A DNA stretch of 64,000 bases from Camarhynchus parvulus (taxonomy: Eukaryota; Chordata; Aves; Passeriformes; Thraupidae), in contig NC_044574.1 of NCBI RefSeq assembly GCF_901933205.1, forward strand, positions 20,135,733 through 20,199,732, written 5' to 3'. Position 1 is the stretch's first letter; every line of letters starts with the position of its first letter. The notes under the pieces are model-generated. The model was not told the origin of the DNA. It did not search any database and was given only the letters and a program-made list of their open reading frames with translations. Positions 1 through 14,108 of the stretch are shown piece after piece. Both the position numbers and the translations under genes were made by a program.

Positions 1-2695
1 TTTTTATTATGCAGAGAGTAGCATTAACCTTCCAGCAAAAATCAATCCTGTGTGAATGAAGTCCAATACACAGCCAGTTTCACATTATTTTCTCCATCAG
101 TTTTTCTATAACAACAACCAAAAGATGGTATCATAGGTGCTGTTACAAAGCCTTCTTATGGAATCTCTTCCACACAAGAGAGATTCTACAGGCACAAGTA
201 GTTTATTAAAAGCTACTTTATGCTAGTAAAGTCATCTGAATGTTCTTGAACACCAGACACCATTATTTCAAATTTGCACTTGGACATCCTCAGTTCATGT
301 TGTAGCTAAAATGCTGAAAGATCAGTCAAGGTAGAAAGGTTACTTGTTTGCTTGATTTTTAAACCCAGAAGTGTTGAGTATTAAGCAGAAAGAATCCAGG
401 AATGGAAAAGAAGAAACAAGGAACTGCAACAAATATGTAACTGACTACAAGGAATTGTCAGAATATGATTCCTGGATATCAAAACGGGTGCTACTGACTT
501 TTTGTTCCCTTCTTACCGATGAAATTAATAACGTTCCCTTTATGTTAGCGTTAATGATCATGAGGATGTGCAGGGGATGAGTTCAGTCTAATAATCTTAC
601 TTATTCCTTTGCCTCCAATTAATTTTTAGCAGAATCATCAAACTTCATGTTTACCATATGACTTAGTAATTACTAGTTTATACACAGAAGGGGATATGTG
701 AAAATCTGTGCCATGTCTTTAAATGGTTTAGAATTAATTCTAAAAATTCACCTGCAGGATTTTTCTTCCCCTTAAAGGAGTTAACTAATTAAACCAGTTG
801 GTTGACTAGTCATGTCATCTGTAGAACCCATTTTAAATGCCATCTTCTCTGATGGTTTAAATTGCATTTCAGCTCAATACAAATAATAATGGGACACTAT
901 TAAAAAGAGCTGACACACTTCTAAGTTTTTCTTGGCAGATAAAACTTTTGATGACAGAAATGAATCTTCTCCATATAGCAAACTAATGCAAGAGAAATTA
1001 ATAAGTGTGTGAGAAGATTGAGTGAAAGAAAGAAAACTGTTGTCAAAAATACCAGAAACTAATAACAGTTTGGATTCAAGATGACTTGTAAATGTATATG
1101 TAATAAAAAAATCTATCTAATCAAGGAGCATCATTCAAAAAGACAAGCAAACTTTACTTCTGGGGAATCTGCTTGAACTCATAGATTTTTCCATATCAAT
1201 AGAATAAATAAAAGTTATCATATTATCTGTTTAGACTGGATCTTAATTGATTCAGACATTCAAAATTTTCACATTTGTTCCAGGTGTTTAGATTAAGGCC
1301 TGATAACAAAACAGCTGCCTAAATTTTAGCAACATTTTTCCCCAGTGGTCTCATGTGTTGCATATCCATTAAGCCAACTCTTTCCAGAAAAAAAAATGTT
1401 CTTCAGATAACTGAATTCAGTATTTTGTTAAGATGTAGTGTTTCCATAGTTCAAAAGTTCTCATTGAGTCTGTCAAACACTTTATAGAAGTAAGCTGAAA
1501 GCTATGGAGAACCTAATGAACATTCACCAAAAGATATAATATGCAAATATTTTGGCTATTGGTGATTGATCTTTCTGCTGTTCGGAAGCTCAGCATCTAC
1601 TGAGTTGTGCACATGTTTAAAAAGCTCATGTTTATTGGCTTCATGGTGTAAAGAAGCAGTTACCATAAAATTACCGGAATGCTGACCTTCTTAGGTTGAT
1701 ACAACTTTAACTAAACATTCCTGTTCTTACAGTAGGAAACATTGTATATCATTAGTAATATTGAGGTGGGGTTTTTTTTATATTTTTGTATTTTTTGTTT
1801 TCTATACTAACATTTGGAGACTGACTGCTGTGTTCCTTCATTTGGGACAGATGGTGGGTTTGCTCATAGCTTTAAATAAGAGGTGATGCAGATTCATATC
1901 TCTACACTAGAGAGGCGTTTAGTTAAAGTATGCAAGATAATGTGAAAATGATTTCTATATTAGGCAACATAATTCTCCAAGAGATGGGGAATAGGAAAAC
2001 CATTGCATAATTAACCCAGGTTTGACTTCATTGGTTTAGTGACTACTGTCTCAGAGTCAAGCTTGTGAGGTTTCAGACACAATGAGGCAGAAAGCATTAG
2101 CAAGTTGCTGAGTTTGTCTTGGAGATATGATTACTGGTGAATATCCCTCTGCTGTGGTAAGAAGAAAAATCTTGGCTTGTCTCTGGTTTCATCTGACATT
2201 CCTAAGGATCTCTCAGCCATCCATGCTGAATATTTAAGCTCTGCGGGGTTGGCTTTGGATATCTAGGAGGAGCAGTAGTCCAGGTTAGAAACTGAAACTG
2301 TGTGCTGCATAGGTTTTCAATCAGATGAACTATGAGTGTACAGTTTTTGTGGCAAATGCCTCCCAATCTAGCCGGTATACAGTATTGCTAGGAAAACTTT
2401 ATGTCAATATTTACTGCTGGCTAGTTTTCTGTACACAACAAAGCATCTAATATGCATTTCTCTTACTTATTTCTTCATTATGACTGGGACAATAGCAAAT
2501 ACAAATGATAGTTGCCCAGAGAATTGTTGGTGTTTCTGTAAGGTAAAAATGTATCACACTTTAAATTAAAATAATCAATATTAATATTGTATGGAGAGAT
2601 TAGCAGTCCATAGGGAAAGGGATTCTTGACCTACCACAGAGAAAGCTTAGACAAGAAGAAACATGTAGAAATAGACAGATTTTGGAGCAAACTGC
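1..2695. other. AT-rich non-coding stretch
   Basis: No gene is supported here. The only open frame of note is 69 codons at 371-580, with ordinary AT-rich composition and no recognisable motif. A T-rich run lies near 1767-1805. No CR1, LTR or tandem repeat signature was recognised. Confidence 0.6.
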
Positions 2696-3165
2696 AGAAA
2701 CTTGCTCAATTTCATAGTTTGCATTTTGAAAAAAATTAACTATGAAACATTAATCATCAAATGGCCATAATGGGCCAGGACAAAGGCCCATTTAGCTAAA
2801 TGATCTGTGTCTAGCAATGAGTATTAGATGTTTGCAAAAAGGATGTGAGAGAGAACAAGCTTAGGATATGTCTTGTGTAGTATGGCTTCTCTGCCTGAGG
2901 AAATCATCAGATTAGGAAATCTAACTATGCAGAAACTTGCTCAATTTCATAGTTTGCATTTTGAAAAAAATTAACTATGAAACATTAATCATCAAATGGC
3001 CATAATGGGCCAGGACAAAGGCCCATTTAGCTAAATGATCTGTGTCTAGCAATGAGTATTAGATGTTTGCAAAAAGGATGTGAGAGAGAACAAGCTTAGG
3101 ATATGTCTTGTGTAGTATGGCTTCTCTGCCTGAGGAAATCATCAGATTAGGAAATCTAACTATGC
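2696..3165. repeat. Perfect 235-bp direct tandem duplication
   Basis: Two head-to-tail copies, 2696-2930 and 2931-3165, match at every base when read against each other. The unit starts at agaaacttgctcaatttc and ends at ggaaatctaactatgc. The three bases before each copy (tgc) are also shared, a short overlap at the junction that fits replication slippage or microhomology-mediated duplication. No mobile-element signature is visible in the unit. Absence of any divergence in AT-rich non-coding DNA means a very recent event, a polymorphic copy number, or an assembly error. Confidence 0.95.
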
Positions 3166-6100
3166 GGTATATAGGGCTATATACCAATCTTAAGTTTTAT
3201 AAGTGTGTTTTTGGACAAGTCATTGCATTTTTTCACATTTTTCACCCCTCTTGTTCTTCACCCCTAGCTTATTCTTTTATAAAGTGCATTTGTACAACCA
3301 CCTAGCAAAATATCGTTTTGATCTTAGTGAGGGTCTGTAAATATCACTGTGATTTAGTCAAATCTCTTCAGTACTATTTCAAGATCTAGTTTTATTTATT
3401 TTGTAGAAAGCATACTGAAGTGTACATTTAAAATTGTTAGCAAGGCAGATCAAAATTATCGGTGGCTACTGAAGAGTAATTTTTCCTATGAAAATAAATA
3501 TACATAATTCTGCACAATTTATCAGGCTTTCTTTCAGTTCAGATTTAAGTGGTCCTTACACAAGCTCTAAACCACATAAGTAGCAAAAACTGCGAGAAGT
3601 TTTTTGTAACTCCTGTGGGTGTTACTTGAATGGATGCCACTCCATATTCTTCTCAAATAGAAAAATCTCTAAGATAAGAACAAGCAGAAAATATTACACG
3701 TGAAGTCAGAAAATAAATGATCTCTTGTGTTGTAAAGATGAAAATCAGACATTTCATTGCAAGGTATGATTGAGACCTAGAGTCAATTGTGATGAAAAAA
3801 TCTGGATTACCCAAGACATTAAATAGCTATTGAGCTCAGTAATGCTTCTTTCTGAAGCTGACTGTAATGCTGCAGTGTAACATGTTAAAGGAGATGTGTA
3901 TCCCTAAAAATTTAAAATCTTCATATGAATAATGCATTAAGAAAGCTGCAGGCTGAACCATTCTTCGATGGTACAGCTCATATAGATAATTTACAGGCAA
4001 TCTGTAGAATATTTATGTCTGAAGATCAGAAGTAAAATCTTTTTCTTCTGTCTCTTTCAATTAAAAAAAAGGACTGTCACAGAAAGAATTTTTCAATTAT
4101 TTTCCTGGAATTATTTGCCAAGTTTAATCATTATTTCTGCAGGATTAGAATGGTTCTGCTGTTTCTTAAAATCTTCTGGGTAGTGTATCTTGACACTAAT
4201 CTCAGTATATTTTAAAGGAAAGAGTCCAATTCAGAAATAGGAAATGTCACTGATTTTGTCCTAATGCTCAAAGGTGTTACACTGTTGAATGGCATGACAG
4301 TTGAGTTCTAAGATACTTAGGCCTAACCAATTAATTGATTTGAAGATGCCAGTAAGTTTGAAACTGAGTAAGAAGAAAGAAAGAGGAGTCTTGGAATGGT
4401 GTGCTGAGTTATGATGTGATATTCCAGCCATTTTTTGTTACCTCTGTATTAATTTCCTCTTTGTGTGTGGTGTTTCAATAAATTGGTGAGGCATGAAATG
4501 GCCTATTTCCTACCAATTAAACAAGATACGAGTTTAGTGTGGTTTGCATCTGAGAGATGTCAATCTCCATGTATAACAATTAGATCTAAATGAACAAAAA
4601 TTCATAACAATGGCGGGAATAATGTTATTAATATTTTTGTTGAATTTGTTGCGCGGATTCTCTCTAAGAAGGCAAGAAACTTTAAAACTTTGAAACTAAA
4701 ATTCTATTAATTTACATTAAATAATTCAATAAGTACGCAGCATCTGCTATACCAGATTCTTTTTAAAATGAAAATGGTCTGGTAAAGATTTGCTTTTTCC
4801 CCTTGAAATTGGTATAATCGTCCTAGTTCTTTAACATACCATACTTTGATATACTAAGATGATTATGCAGATCCCTCCATCCTACTATTTGAACACCTCC
4901 CACATGAATGAAGTAAATTAAAATTATGATGTTCATTTTACATCAAACCTATTTCATTATTAGACTTTCCCTTTTTTGGCATCAATAATAAAATATTTTG
5001 ATCAGGGAATGCAATAACAAATTCTCAATAGAGCACGCTTGTCCAGAATTATAGAACTATATAAGTTTATTATATAATTTAACTTCTAAATTTATAATCC
5101 TTAAGGGAGGAAAACTTCTTTTAAACTACGGAAACTAAATCTTTTTACATATCATTAATGCTGTTGCAACTGTTTAGTGAGATATGCTTAATACTGAAAA
5201 ATACTTATTATGACCTTCTTTTACTTTCTCATAACTACCTCATATATTCATGTCTGTGACTGGCATATTCTTAACTTGATTTCTGCTTGAAAGTAGACTT
5301 CATTGAGTTTTTAAATAAAAGCTCTTTTTAAGGTGTTTTGGGGTTTTTTTTCTTTGTTTAAAATAGTTCTCTTTACATATGTATGTATGCATTTATTTAT
5401 TTATTCATTTATTACTTTCAGGAATGCTAGACAAAACCCCCACCCTTTTCTTCACAAAAAATCCTGACTTTGTTTACCAAGTGAGAGCCAAAAAATTGAT
5501 GATGATATAGCTGGCTCAGAATGTAATTACCTGGAATGTAAAACACAGATTTTCATTAAATCACAATATGGGGGCCAACAAAGACATATAAATTCAGAAC
5601 AAGAATGCTTTTAAAACTTGAACCTGTTTGTTAGCCACCCTATTAAATGAAAATGCTTTTTGGCATGGGGTTTTTTAATTTAAATATTAATATAAAATAT
5701 TTACTGTTTCACAACTTTTAGACATGCCAGTAGTTCATGTCAGTTTAAAGGCAATAACTCCCTGTGTGCACAATCTCAGTCCATCATATAGCAGCAAATT
5801 TGTTTAGTAGAACACTGTTCCCTGTCTGTTTCCGAACCCTATTCCCTGTCTGGTTTAGTTTCTGATGTTCTTATTTGACCTTTAATATCATATCTCCTGT
5901 TATGCTTTAGAAATTGAATGTAATATCTGTTGTATCTGACCATTTATTCAGTTCAGGTTTGATGGTTCTGCTTGTGAGACAGCAAGCTTTTAAATCACAC
6001 TCTTTTATAGTTTTGCCTAACCAGTCTGGCAAGGGGAGAACTGACAGAGAGAGGCAAAACCAAGTTCTACTATTCCTGACTTCTGATCATCTTGAAAGCT

Positions 6101-9100
6101 AATGCTCACTCATTCCAGACTTAAAAATATGTTTGACATTTCCAGGTCATTCCCAGTCTCTACTGGTTAGAATATAGTAACATAGTTTGAAAAATATTCT
6201 TGGAAACAGCATATGCAAAAATTCATAGTTGTATGAATATGCAATAGGATGTTGTAGGAAAACCAAATTCAAAAAACATGGTTCATAAAGAAAGACTGGA
6301 CAGAGAAAATGAAAGATTTATCACTAATCTCCCTTTCATACATTTTTTTTTTCTGATTAAGGACAATTTATTCCTGCACAGAACCATTTGGAACTACATT
6401 CGGAATTACTTTTGGACAGATTTTGTTTGATCAAAACACACTATGTAGTTAAGGAACACTTAAAGCACATCACTTATAGTAACGGTATTTAAAGTAAGCT
6501 ATCTTATTTATCTGGACTCCGTTACATAAGGTAATGGGAGAAGAATACAATAATTTGAAACTTATAAAACAAACAAATAAAAAAAATCTACTAAACTGCT
6601 CCATTTTACATTAAAATTTTGGATTGCATTTGATTATTATTTTAAGAGATTCCTGACTCAAATCCATGATGTTACTTGTTCACTGTCCTGTGAGTTTTTT
6701 CTGTCTTGGAGAGTAGCCACGAAATCAACAGATGTTACATCCTGCAGATGACAGTACAGAAACCTTCTGGACATGTGTTAGAAGGAGTAGGCAGTGAGAG
6801 AACAGACAGTGGAGAAGTCCTAAATTTCATCTTCAACTAAGAACCCAAACTTTTCTAGTATCTTCATGCCCCTTCTGAGGACCCTAAGTAGCATGCCAAG
6901 ACTGACCCTTTATTTCCATGGCTGCATCCTTCCTGAGGCTACAGAAGGCATTTGCTGGAGGACAAGATGTTGCAATTATGCCTAGTAACTCCTGTTTCCT
7001 TGTGAAAAGCATTTTCTGAGGTGACTAAAGGGCTTAAATAACATGGAGGAAAGTTAAAAGTGATCAATTAGAAGAGCTTTTAGCAATCTAAGGCACTATG
7101 ATTACATGCAGATGGTAATATGAACTGTAGGTTGTTGGTTTATATACCTGTTCAGATAAACAAATTAAACACTAAGTTAATCCATTCTGTGCAGCATAAA
7201 TAAGATTAATAATGAGTTATACTTACTATGTATAGTAAGGTTGTTAAGAAGAGCTCTGTCTTTAAGTTTATGGTGCTTTACTTCTATTTGTCAAAATGCT
7301 TATTTTTATTAATAGTGTCCTTTCTTTACATGTTGAATTGTTGAAGCGTAAAATTGTACATATTATTACTTTTATCATTTTCTCAAGTATTTCAAAACTT
7401 CTAGGGGCTGTATAGACACTGTGATATCTCCATATTATTTGACATTGCCGTAAAATATCTGAGAAAAACATTCTGTCTAGAAGAACTGTAAAGGGAAAAT
7501 TCAGGAACAACTGTTTTTTCTTTCTTCTCCTATTCATCTTTTTAGGGGTCCTGAAGAAACTAATTTGCTTAAATTCATATAAAAATGGATCTTTACCATC
7601 TCTGTCTCACAGGAACATTGAAAGCTATTTTATTCATGCCTTCAAGACTTTTTTAAATAGCAAATTATTGTAGGTTTTGTGATGCCACAATGTCCTGGCA
7701 TTTAAAGAGGAATTCTTAGTGAAGTGTTTCACAATAAAAGACAGCATTTCTAATGAGAAATTTTAAGCCTAACTCTTGCAATATCAATTGTAAAACACCT
7801 CAGTTTTTGAGTAATTCAGCTGTTTTATTAATCATGTCCTGAAGTAATGTCCAAGGTTATCACCTTTTGAACTTCCTTTAAAACTCCAGTTAATATTATT
7901 TAGGAATAGTATTATCTTGAGTCTGTTATGAATGTTAATGGGAGTTGTTGCATCAGGTTAACTAGGAAAAGATTCTTTAAATAGATAGTATTTATATGAT
8001 ATTATTTGCCATAATTTTTCTGTACTTTAAGTCATTTTAAATACTAGAATCATCACATGTAAAAATAAACATGGTCCTGTCTTTACTGCCAGAGGTTTTG
8101 GGGGGATTGAAGTGTGGAGGGTTTCTACGAACAAAATATTTTTTATTTGTGCCCACTGCCCAACTTCTTTAGTGCCTTCATTTCAGAAGCATGATAGCTG
8201 TCCAATTCTAATGCAGGTAATACTCACAAGTCTAGTCCATCACTGATACAGTTCTCAGTTTTCTTCCTTTACCTCTTTGGATCCTCTGCTGAGATGGGGT
8301 GAGTCGAGTTTCTCAGATTAAGAGGTCAAGCTTTTGAAGCATTGAGGTATGAGATTCCAGATCTCTGAAGCTTCCTAAGAAAGAGACAACTTGACTGAAG
8401 TGATAGAGGGTGATTAATGTTTGGCAGTGCAGAAAAATGTCTCTTCATGTCTCCTCATCAAACTGGCTAGTATTTTCTCTCTTCCTGTAAGTATTGAAAG
8501 AGCAGTTCTCTTTCTGTGGACTGTACTGAGGCAAGGATTTTTCTTACTGTGGTTACCTAAGTACCTGGATGTTCCTTTGGCCAAATTGATTTTTTGATAA
8601 AATGTATCTTTTGAGCTTACTCCAAAGCACTTGCCTATACACAGAATAATATATCTTTTAAAATGCTTACACGGGGTTTTTTTTTTTGGATTGTTTGTGT
8701 GTGCAGTTGTTTGGGTTTTGGGTTTTTTTGGTTTTTTTTTTCCTTTGGGAAGTAGTTAAATCTTACGTTGTAAATTCTAAGTTTTCTTATTTTCTACAAG
8801 GAATTCTTGGATAAAAATTAGAAGTCGATAAAGGCAAGTTGCACATTTAAAATGGAATAGCATTCTGTTCAGGGAAGACTTTAAGAAGCACTACTTGACT
8901 TTAAAGCATTGAATTACACACCACCTCCTTGGCATTCTTAGTTCTAATATTATTATTTGCATTTATATTAGAGAAGTGCCTAGCAGTCCAAAGTAAACAC
9001 AAGTTTGCTATATATTGCACCTTCTAGATAAACAGCAAGGAGATGACTGTATTCAAACAGCTTAAAAAGTAAACAGGAAAGACACACTAACAGAAGTAAG

Positions 9101-12100
9101 TTTTGAAAAGCTTTTTGTTCCAAGTCTTGCAGGCAGAAATGTGGAAATAAGGTGGTCTGTGCTTTAGATCTTTGGTGAAGTGTTTTGATTAGTCCTTAAA
9201 GAAGCTGCCTCATTCTGCTTAGAAACTGCACCAGAGAATCTTGCCTCCAAGGCAAACAACTGCTTCATTTCACTCAAAAATTGAAAAGGAACAATTTTTG
9301 ATTTTGAAACATGGACACCAAATCTTTTACCAATATGTAAGAACAGATTATATTTAAGGGAGTTCTCAGAGGAAGGGGTCTCCATGTGTGTACATGTCAA
9401 TATATGTTTGAGAGAGAAAGAACAGCTAGTTCATAATAAATATAGTTAAACAGGAGGACAGAGCCCTGTGCTTTAATTCCTGATAATTGGGAAAATATGC
9501 AAATAATTCTGGATAGTTGAATGCAAAGGAATTAATTTAACCTTTTATTGCAACCATGCATAAATGGAGCCATCTTCTCCTCGGTATTTTAGACAATAGC
9601 CATGGCAATGGTTCTGTTTTTGCACAGAACAATAGATCTGACTGAATATCAGCATGCTAGATAAATGTGATTTGATTAAATTTCTCAAAATTTAGGTGAA
9701 AAGTATTTTTCTTCTAGAATCTATCTGGGCTTAAAATGAGAATAATAATAAACAGATATTAAATAACACAAACAGAAGAGAGTTTTATTATGTTAAGCCA
9801 TTTAAGTCACGAACAAGTTCTATACCCTTCCACAAAGTTTTTCAGGATCAGTCTTGTGATTAAATATCTGGGCTGAAATTTAGTTGCTTAATCTTAAATT
9901 CTTAGTGACATTTGCGCTGCCACTCTCTGAGACATCTAAATTTTATTTTTATCTGAGACATCTACAAAATCTATGACACGGGAACCATGAGATGTCCCAT
10001 CTAGAGGACATTTGTGTGATTTTAGGACACCAGACTGGGTGATTAACATGGCCATCTATTGACTATTTACATGTCTAATATATGTCTTAGATCCCCAAAA
10101 AACTTACATTGTATTCTGAATTTTATCTTTTGGTCTATCCTTAAGTCTAAGGCCAAACACAAATCCTATGAAAAACCAGCTGAATATCAGAACTTCACTT
10201 TTTGAATGCTGCTCAGAGAGTTTTACCATAAAGTAGGTTTTCTTGCTTTTAATTTTTTGTTCTTGTTTTTTGGCTACATGGGTGCCATTTTTTAGGCATG
10301 GCAAAACTGACTTTGAGAAAAAAAACAGGTAAATGTAATATTTAATTTAAAAAAGGGAAAAGATATAAAGAAATTTATTATTTATTGCTATTTTACATTT
10401 GGACAAGACAAAGTGGAAGAACCGTTGTTCCTATTTAAAATGCTACAAATATGTAACAATAAAATTGTTTATACTTGCTTCAGAATTTCACTAAAAAGTC
10501 CAACTGTGTTTATGAAACTCCACTTCATAAAGCCTGCATTTTCCAGTTAACATTGCTACTAATTGCAAATTAATCAAAAAAGACTACTCTATTTGTCAGA
10601 GGAAAGGAAGGGGAGAAACCAATCAAAAAAACCCTGAAGCCCAATTGTCATTAATTGTCACTACCAAGTATTGCTTATCTGGAGTTCCTCCGCATGTCAG
10701 TGCACATTAACATTATGCAACAGAATATAAAATGCTGATATACATATTTAGGGCCTAAGCAGTGAAAGTCTTGCTTTCTCTGAGGCAAATTATCTTGGTG
10801 TGTACGGGATCTATTGAACACAAAAATATTAAATTGTCTACAGACTCTTTTTATTAGGTCTGCAGTAATTAATTAAGCACAGATGTCTCACCAGAAGATG
10901 AAATGGAATGTATTCAGGGAAGAAAGGAAGAGGATAAAGAATAATGAGTTCCTGAAATACAATACATCAAATGAAAAGAATAATGTAAATTAGGGCCTAA
11001 TCACATTTTGCATTACACAGATGCTCTGGGAGAGTATGTGGACCTCCAAGGCAAGTTGTGCATCTAGTATTCAAATCTGTACAATGCTGCTCTGCAGATG
11101 CTCCACAGCCTCTAAGGAGAGCACATTCAGCTGATTTGGGCAAATTTTCTGTAATAAGAGGTACAACATGTGCAGGCTGGAAGCACTCAGGACCTTTCAC
11201 TTTTCTGAGTTGGTAAGAACTTCCCAGTGACTTCAGAGGAGGAAGACCTACAATGTTTTAAAGGAATATTTGGATATCCATTTCTTCTTATTGTGCCACC
11301 TTGCTTCTAAAACTGTTGGAAACCAAACAGTAGGCCAGTGCTAATCAGACTGTACCTTTACCACTGACTGCATAGTGGGCATGCAGAACATGCAACCAGC
11401 TGCTATTTGCTCAGATCTGAATCTTCACAATCCTACCTGTTGCAGAATTCGTAACAGAAGAACTTAAATATAGAAATAAGCTTTCTTATTCACCTTTAAT
11501 GAATGATGGTTGAATTCCAAATATTAGACTGACAATGGTTATTTTTTATGTCAGAGAAGTTATAAATTCAGCATGCTTCTAGCATCCTTAGGATTAAATG
11601 AAGTCTAGTGAAAGATTGTTAGTAAAATGAAGTTGGAGAAGGATTCCAAACCAATTATGACCTCCATCAGAGCATGTAGTAGTTACAGAGATATTTCTTC
11701 CTGCCATATGAGCACAAAGCTAGAAATGGTGGACACTGCATATTGTATCACTAAGGACTGATTAAGAGTCTAATTATGTACACTACAGCTTTATAATACT
11801 GATAAGAGTGTTCCTGATAGACTGCTACCAGAAATACAGTGAGCAGCTGGAAATAGAACACTAGTCATCACTTTCCATGTGGTTGGGGGTTTTGGTTTTA
11901 GTTTTGGAGGGAACCTTATTAATTTGTGATTGCAACTTTTTTGTGCATATTCATCAGAACATGTGGGGTTTTATTCAAATTTTCACTCTAGTTCTAAGGA
12001 AATACTCATCCTTGTGTACATGAAGTTTCAAATATGGCTTTATATAAAGGTGTAAAGAAACAAGAGTAAAATGTTTCATTTAAAGTGTTTTATAGATTTA

Positions 12101-13199
12101 CAAAATTTAAATTAAAAAATGCCAATTCATTTGGTGATTAGGCAAACATTTGATTATAATTATTTTAATGTTTAATCACCTTTTGTTCACGGAAATTCTC
12201 TCACATAAATATGAAGATTGCATATACAAATTTCCCTCAAAAGAGCAGCAGCTGCAGCAGCAATGTCAGGGAAAGGAAGATATTCTACATGAAGAGTACT
12301 GTTTGTTCCTGTAATTACTGCTTTTACTGGACCTGTTCTCACATCACAGTCTAGCTGACTATTGGAGCTTGCTTAACTATCAGGCTTCCTCAGCCAAAGG
12401 CACAAAGCATTGAAAGTCTGTAACTGAAGTTATTGGTGGGAGTTTTACTGATTATAATATGCGTAAGAAACTAGTAGACCAACCATGGTCTTAAAAATAA
12501 TGAAACTGATATTATAAAGAAAATTCACAGTGGCAGTTTTGTACTTTTTAGCTCTGCCATTGTTAAAATAAGTGGTCTATGGTCTGTAAACCAAAAAGCA
12601 ATAGCAACATGCCATTCTTTGCAAATAGTTTACCCAAGACATACATTATGTTGGCGAATTTGAAAATATTAATTAACTTACAACACTTAGCATGTGAAGA
12701 AATTTCAGTTTTTAAAATCTCCTGCACTTCTGAAAAATTACTGAAATGTGAAACAAGTAGATAATAAATATTTTGTTATAAACAAAATTTTAAATGGAAA
12801 CAAGAGCCATGTATGTGTGAATAACAAATGACTACAGAGTATATTATTCTGTAAATAATAAATGCAAAATTTGCAAATTCCATGTTGCACTGAAAACAGT
12901 AGATTTATGGCAAGGTCTACCCTATGTAAAGTGCATACAATATTTTAGAAAAATTAACCTGCTCTTAAAAATGTTTCCTGTGCTTCCAAGAAGCTGCTTA
13001 TCATGTAAATGAGAACAAAAATATATTATGTTGGAACTTGAACTGTTTGGAAACCAAAAATCTCTTCTTTGGAAAACGAAATTTCAGTATTCATTTTCAA
13101 TCCTAGCAATATTTTGATTTAGAAAATAATCAGAATAATCTCAAAAAGAGAATGATTTTGCAATTAATAAATAAATAGTTGGGTTTTTCCCTCCACTTT
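3166..13199. other. AT-rich non-coding stretch with low-complexity tracts
   Basis: About 10 kb with no supported gene. It holds T-rich runs near 5334-5352, an ATTT-type tract near 5383-5415, a T/G-rich tract near 8675-8745 and a short CAG/CTG cluster near 12245-12263. Open frames are all under 90 codons and none is recognisable. The block at about 9480-9620 has an octamer-like atgcaaat and more balanced base composition than its surroundings, so it could be a conserved non-coding element, but nothing in a single sequence proves that. Confidence 0.5.
13194..13199. repeat. Left target-site duplication of solo LTR (CACTTT)
   Basis: CACTTT here is repeated exactly at 13691-13696, immediately outside the two ends of the LTR at 13200-13690. 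A 6-bp duplication is the size made by ERVK-type integrases in birds. The matching pair is what fixes the LTR boundaries. Confidence 0.85.
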
Positions 13200-13690
13200 T
13201 GTGGTGTTTTCGGGGCCCCCCCATGCCAGGAAGGAAATGATGAATCTGACTCTATGTTCTTAGAAGGCTATGTTATGTTATGTTATATTATATTATATTA
13301 TATTATATTATATTATATTATATTATATTATATTATATTATATTATATTATATTATATTATATTATATTATATTATATTATATTATATTATGCTATACTA
13401 AAACTGTACTAAAGAACAGAGAAAGGATACTTACAGAAGGCTAGAAGGCTTAACAAGATACTACTGAAAAACTCATGACTCTCCAGAGCCTCGACACAGC
13501 TGGCTGTGATTGGCCATTAAGTCAAAACAATTCACATGTTGGATAAACAATCTCCAACCACATTCCAAAGCAGCAAAACAGGAGAAATGGATCAGATAAT
13601 TATTGTTTTCATTTTTTCTCTGAGGCTTCTCAGCTTCCCAGGAGAAGAAATCCTGGCGAAGGGATTTTTCCAGAAAATATGACAGTGACA
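13200..13690 (-). mobile_element. Solo LTR, ERVK-like, with internal microsatellite
   Basis: This is a 491-bp solo long terminal repeat on the minus strand. Its 5' end is at 13690 (minus-strand start TGTCACTG) and its 3' end at 13200 (minus-strand end ACACCACA), giving the canonical TG...CA termini. It is flanked by exact CACTTT duplications at 13194-13199 and 13691-13696. The body resembles passerine ERVK LTRs as I remember them: a conserved block with CCCTTC..CAGGATTTCTTCTCC, then GGCCAATCACAGCC, then a TATA-rich part followed by GCCTTCT and a GGGGCCCC run near the 3' end. The TATA-rich part has grown into a (TTATA)n array of about 120 bp. Having one LTR and no internal region implies recombination between the two LTRs of a former provirus. 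No coding sequence remains. Confidence 0.85.
13271..13390. repeat. (TTATA)n microsatellite, about 24 units
   Basis: An almost pure pentanucleotide array of about 120 bp. The first two or three units are the variant TGTTA and the rest are perfect TTATA. It sits inside the LTR at 13200-13690, where such LTRs normally carry only a short TATAG/TATAA-rich segment. The 77-codon open frame over this array (repeating ILYYI) is an artefact of the repeat. Confidence 0.95.
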
Positions 13691-13696
13691 CACTTT
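13691..13696. repeat. Right target-site duplication of solo LTR (CACTTT)
   Basis: Exact copy of 13194-13199, directly abutting the 5' end of the minus-strand LTR. Confidence 0.85.
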
Positions 13697-13744
13697 GATC
13701 TAAAAGTAAAGGTATCAAGACTTTTGAATTTTAGCCATTCTAGG

Positions 13745-14089
13745 TGGAAAAGAGTAAAGAACACACGAGGAAAATTGTTAGTTAATAAACTCTACTTTAT
13801 TATTGGATGAGAGAGGAGTGGAAGGAGCAAAAAACAGAACTGAGAAGAGCAAAAAAAAAGGTGTACTAAATACTCCAGTACTTGTGACTGAAGCCATACC
13901 TTGCTCCTTGACTTTGAAGCAGGTGGTGACATGCACTAAGGCCAGAGGTTGTCATTGAGATGTTCTTGGTCTCATGGCCTCAACCAACCTGCAACACTGC
14001 TGGAGCATGCATGGTCGTGCAGCGCCTCAGGTCTGACAGTGCTTCTATAACATTTCCTGTTTCATGATCCTGACTTCCCACCTCTAACA
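13745..14089 (-). mobile_element. Probable LTR, minus strand (approximate ends)
   Basis: Read on the minus strand, the block begins at 14089 with TGTTAGAGGTGGGAAGTCAG, which I recognise as an avian LTR start. A polyadenylation signal AATAAA (plus-strand tttatt at 13796-13801) lies near its 3' end. The left boundary is a guess, because no target-site duplication was found next to either end. It lies between two other LTRs, so it may be a truncated or nested insertion. Confidence 0.55.
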
Positions 14090-14108
14090 GAGTTTTTCCC
14101 CATCATGA

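Noticed and set aside
13179..13412. 77-codon open frame with repeated ILYYI
   Set aside because: Produced by the (TTATA)n array, whose period is not a multiple of three but which lacks stops in this frame.
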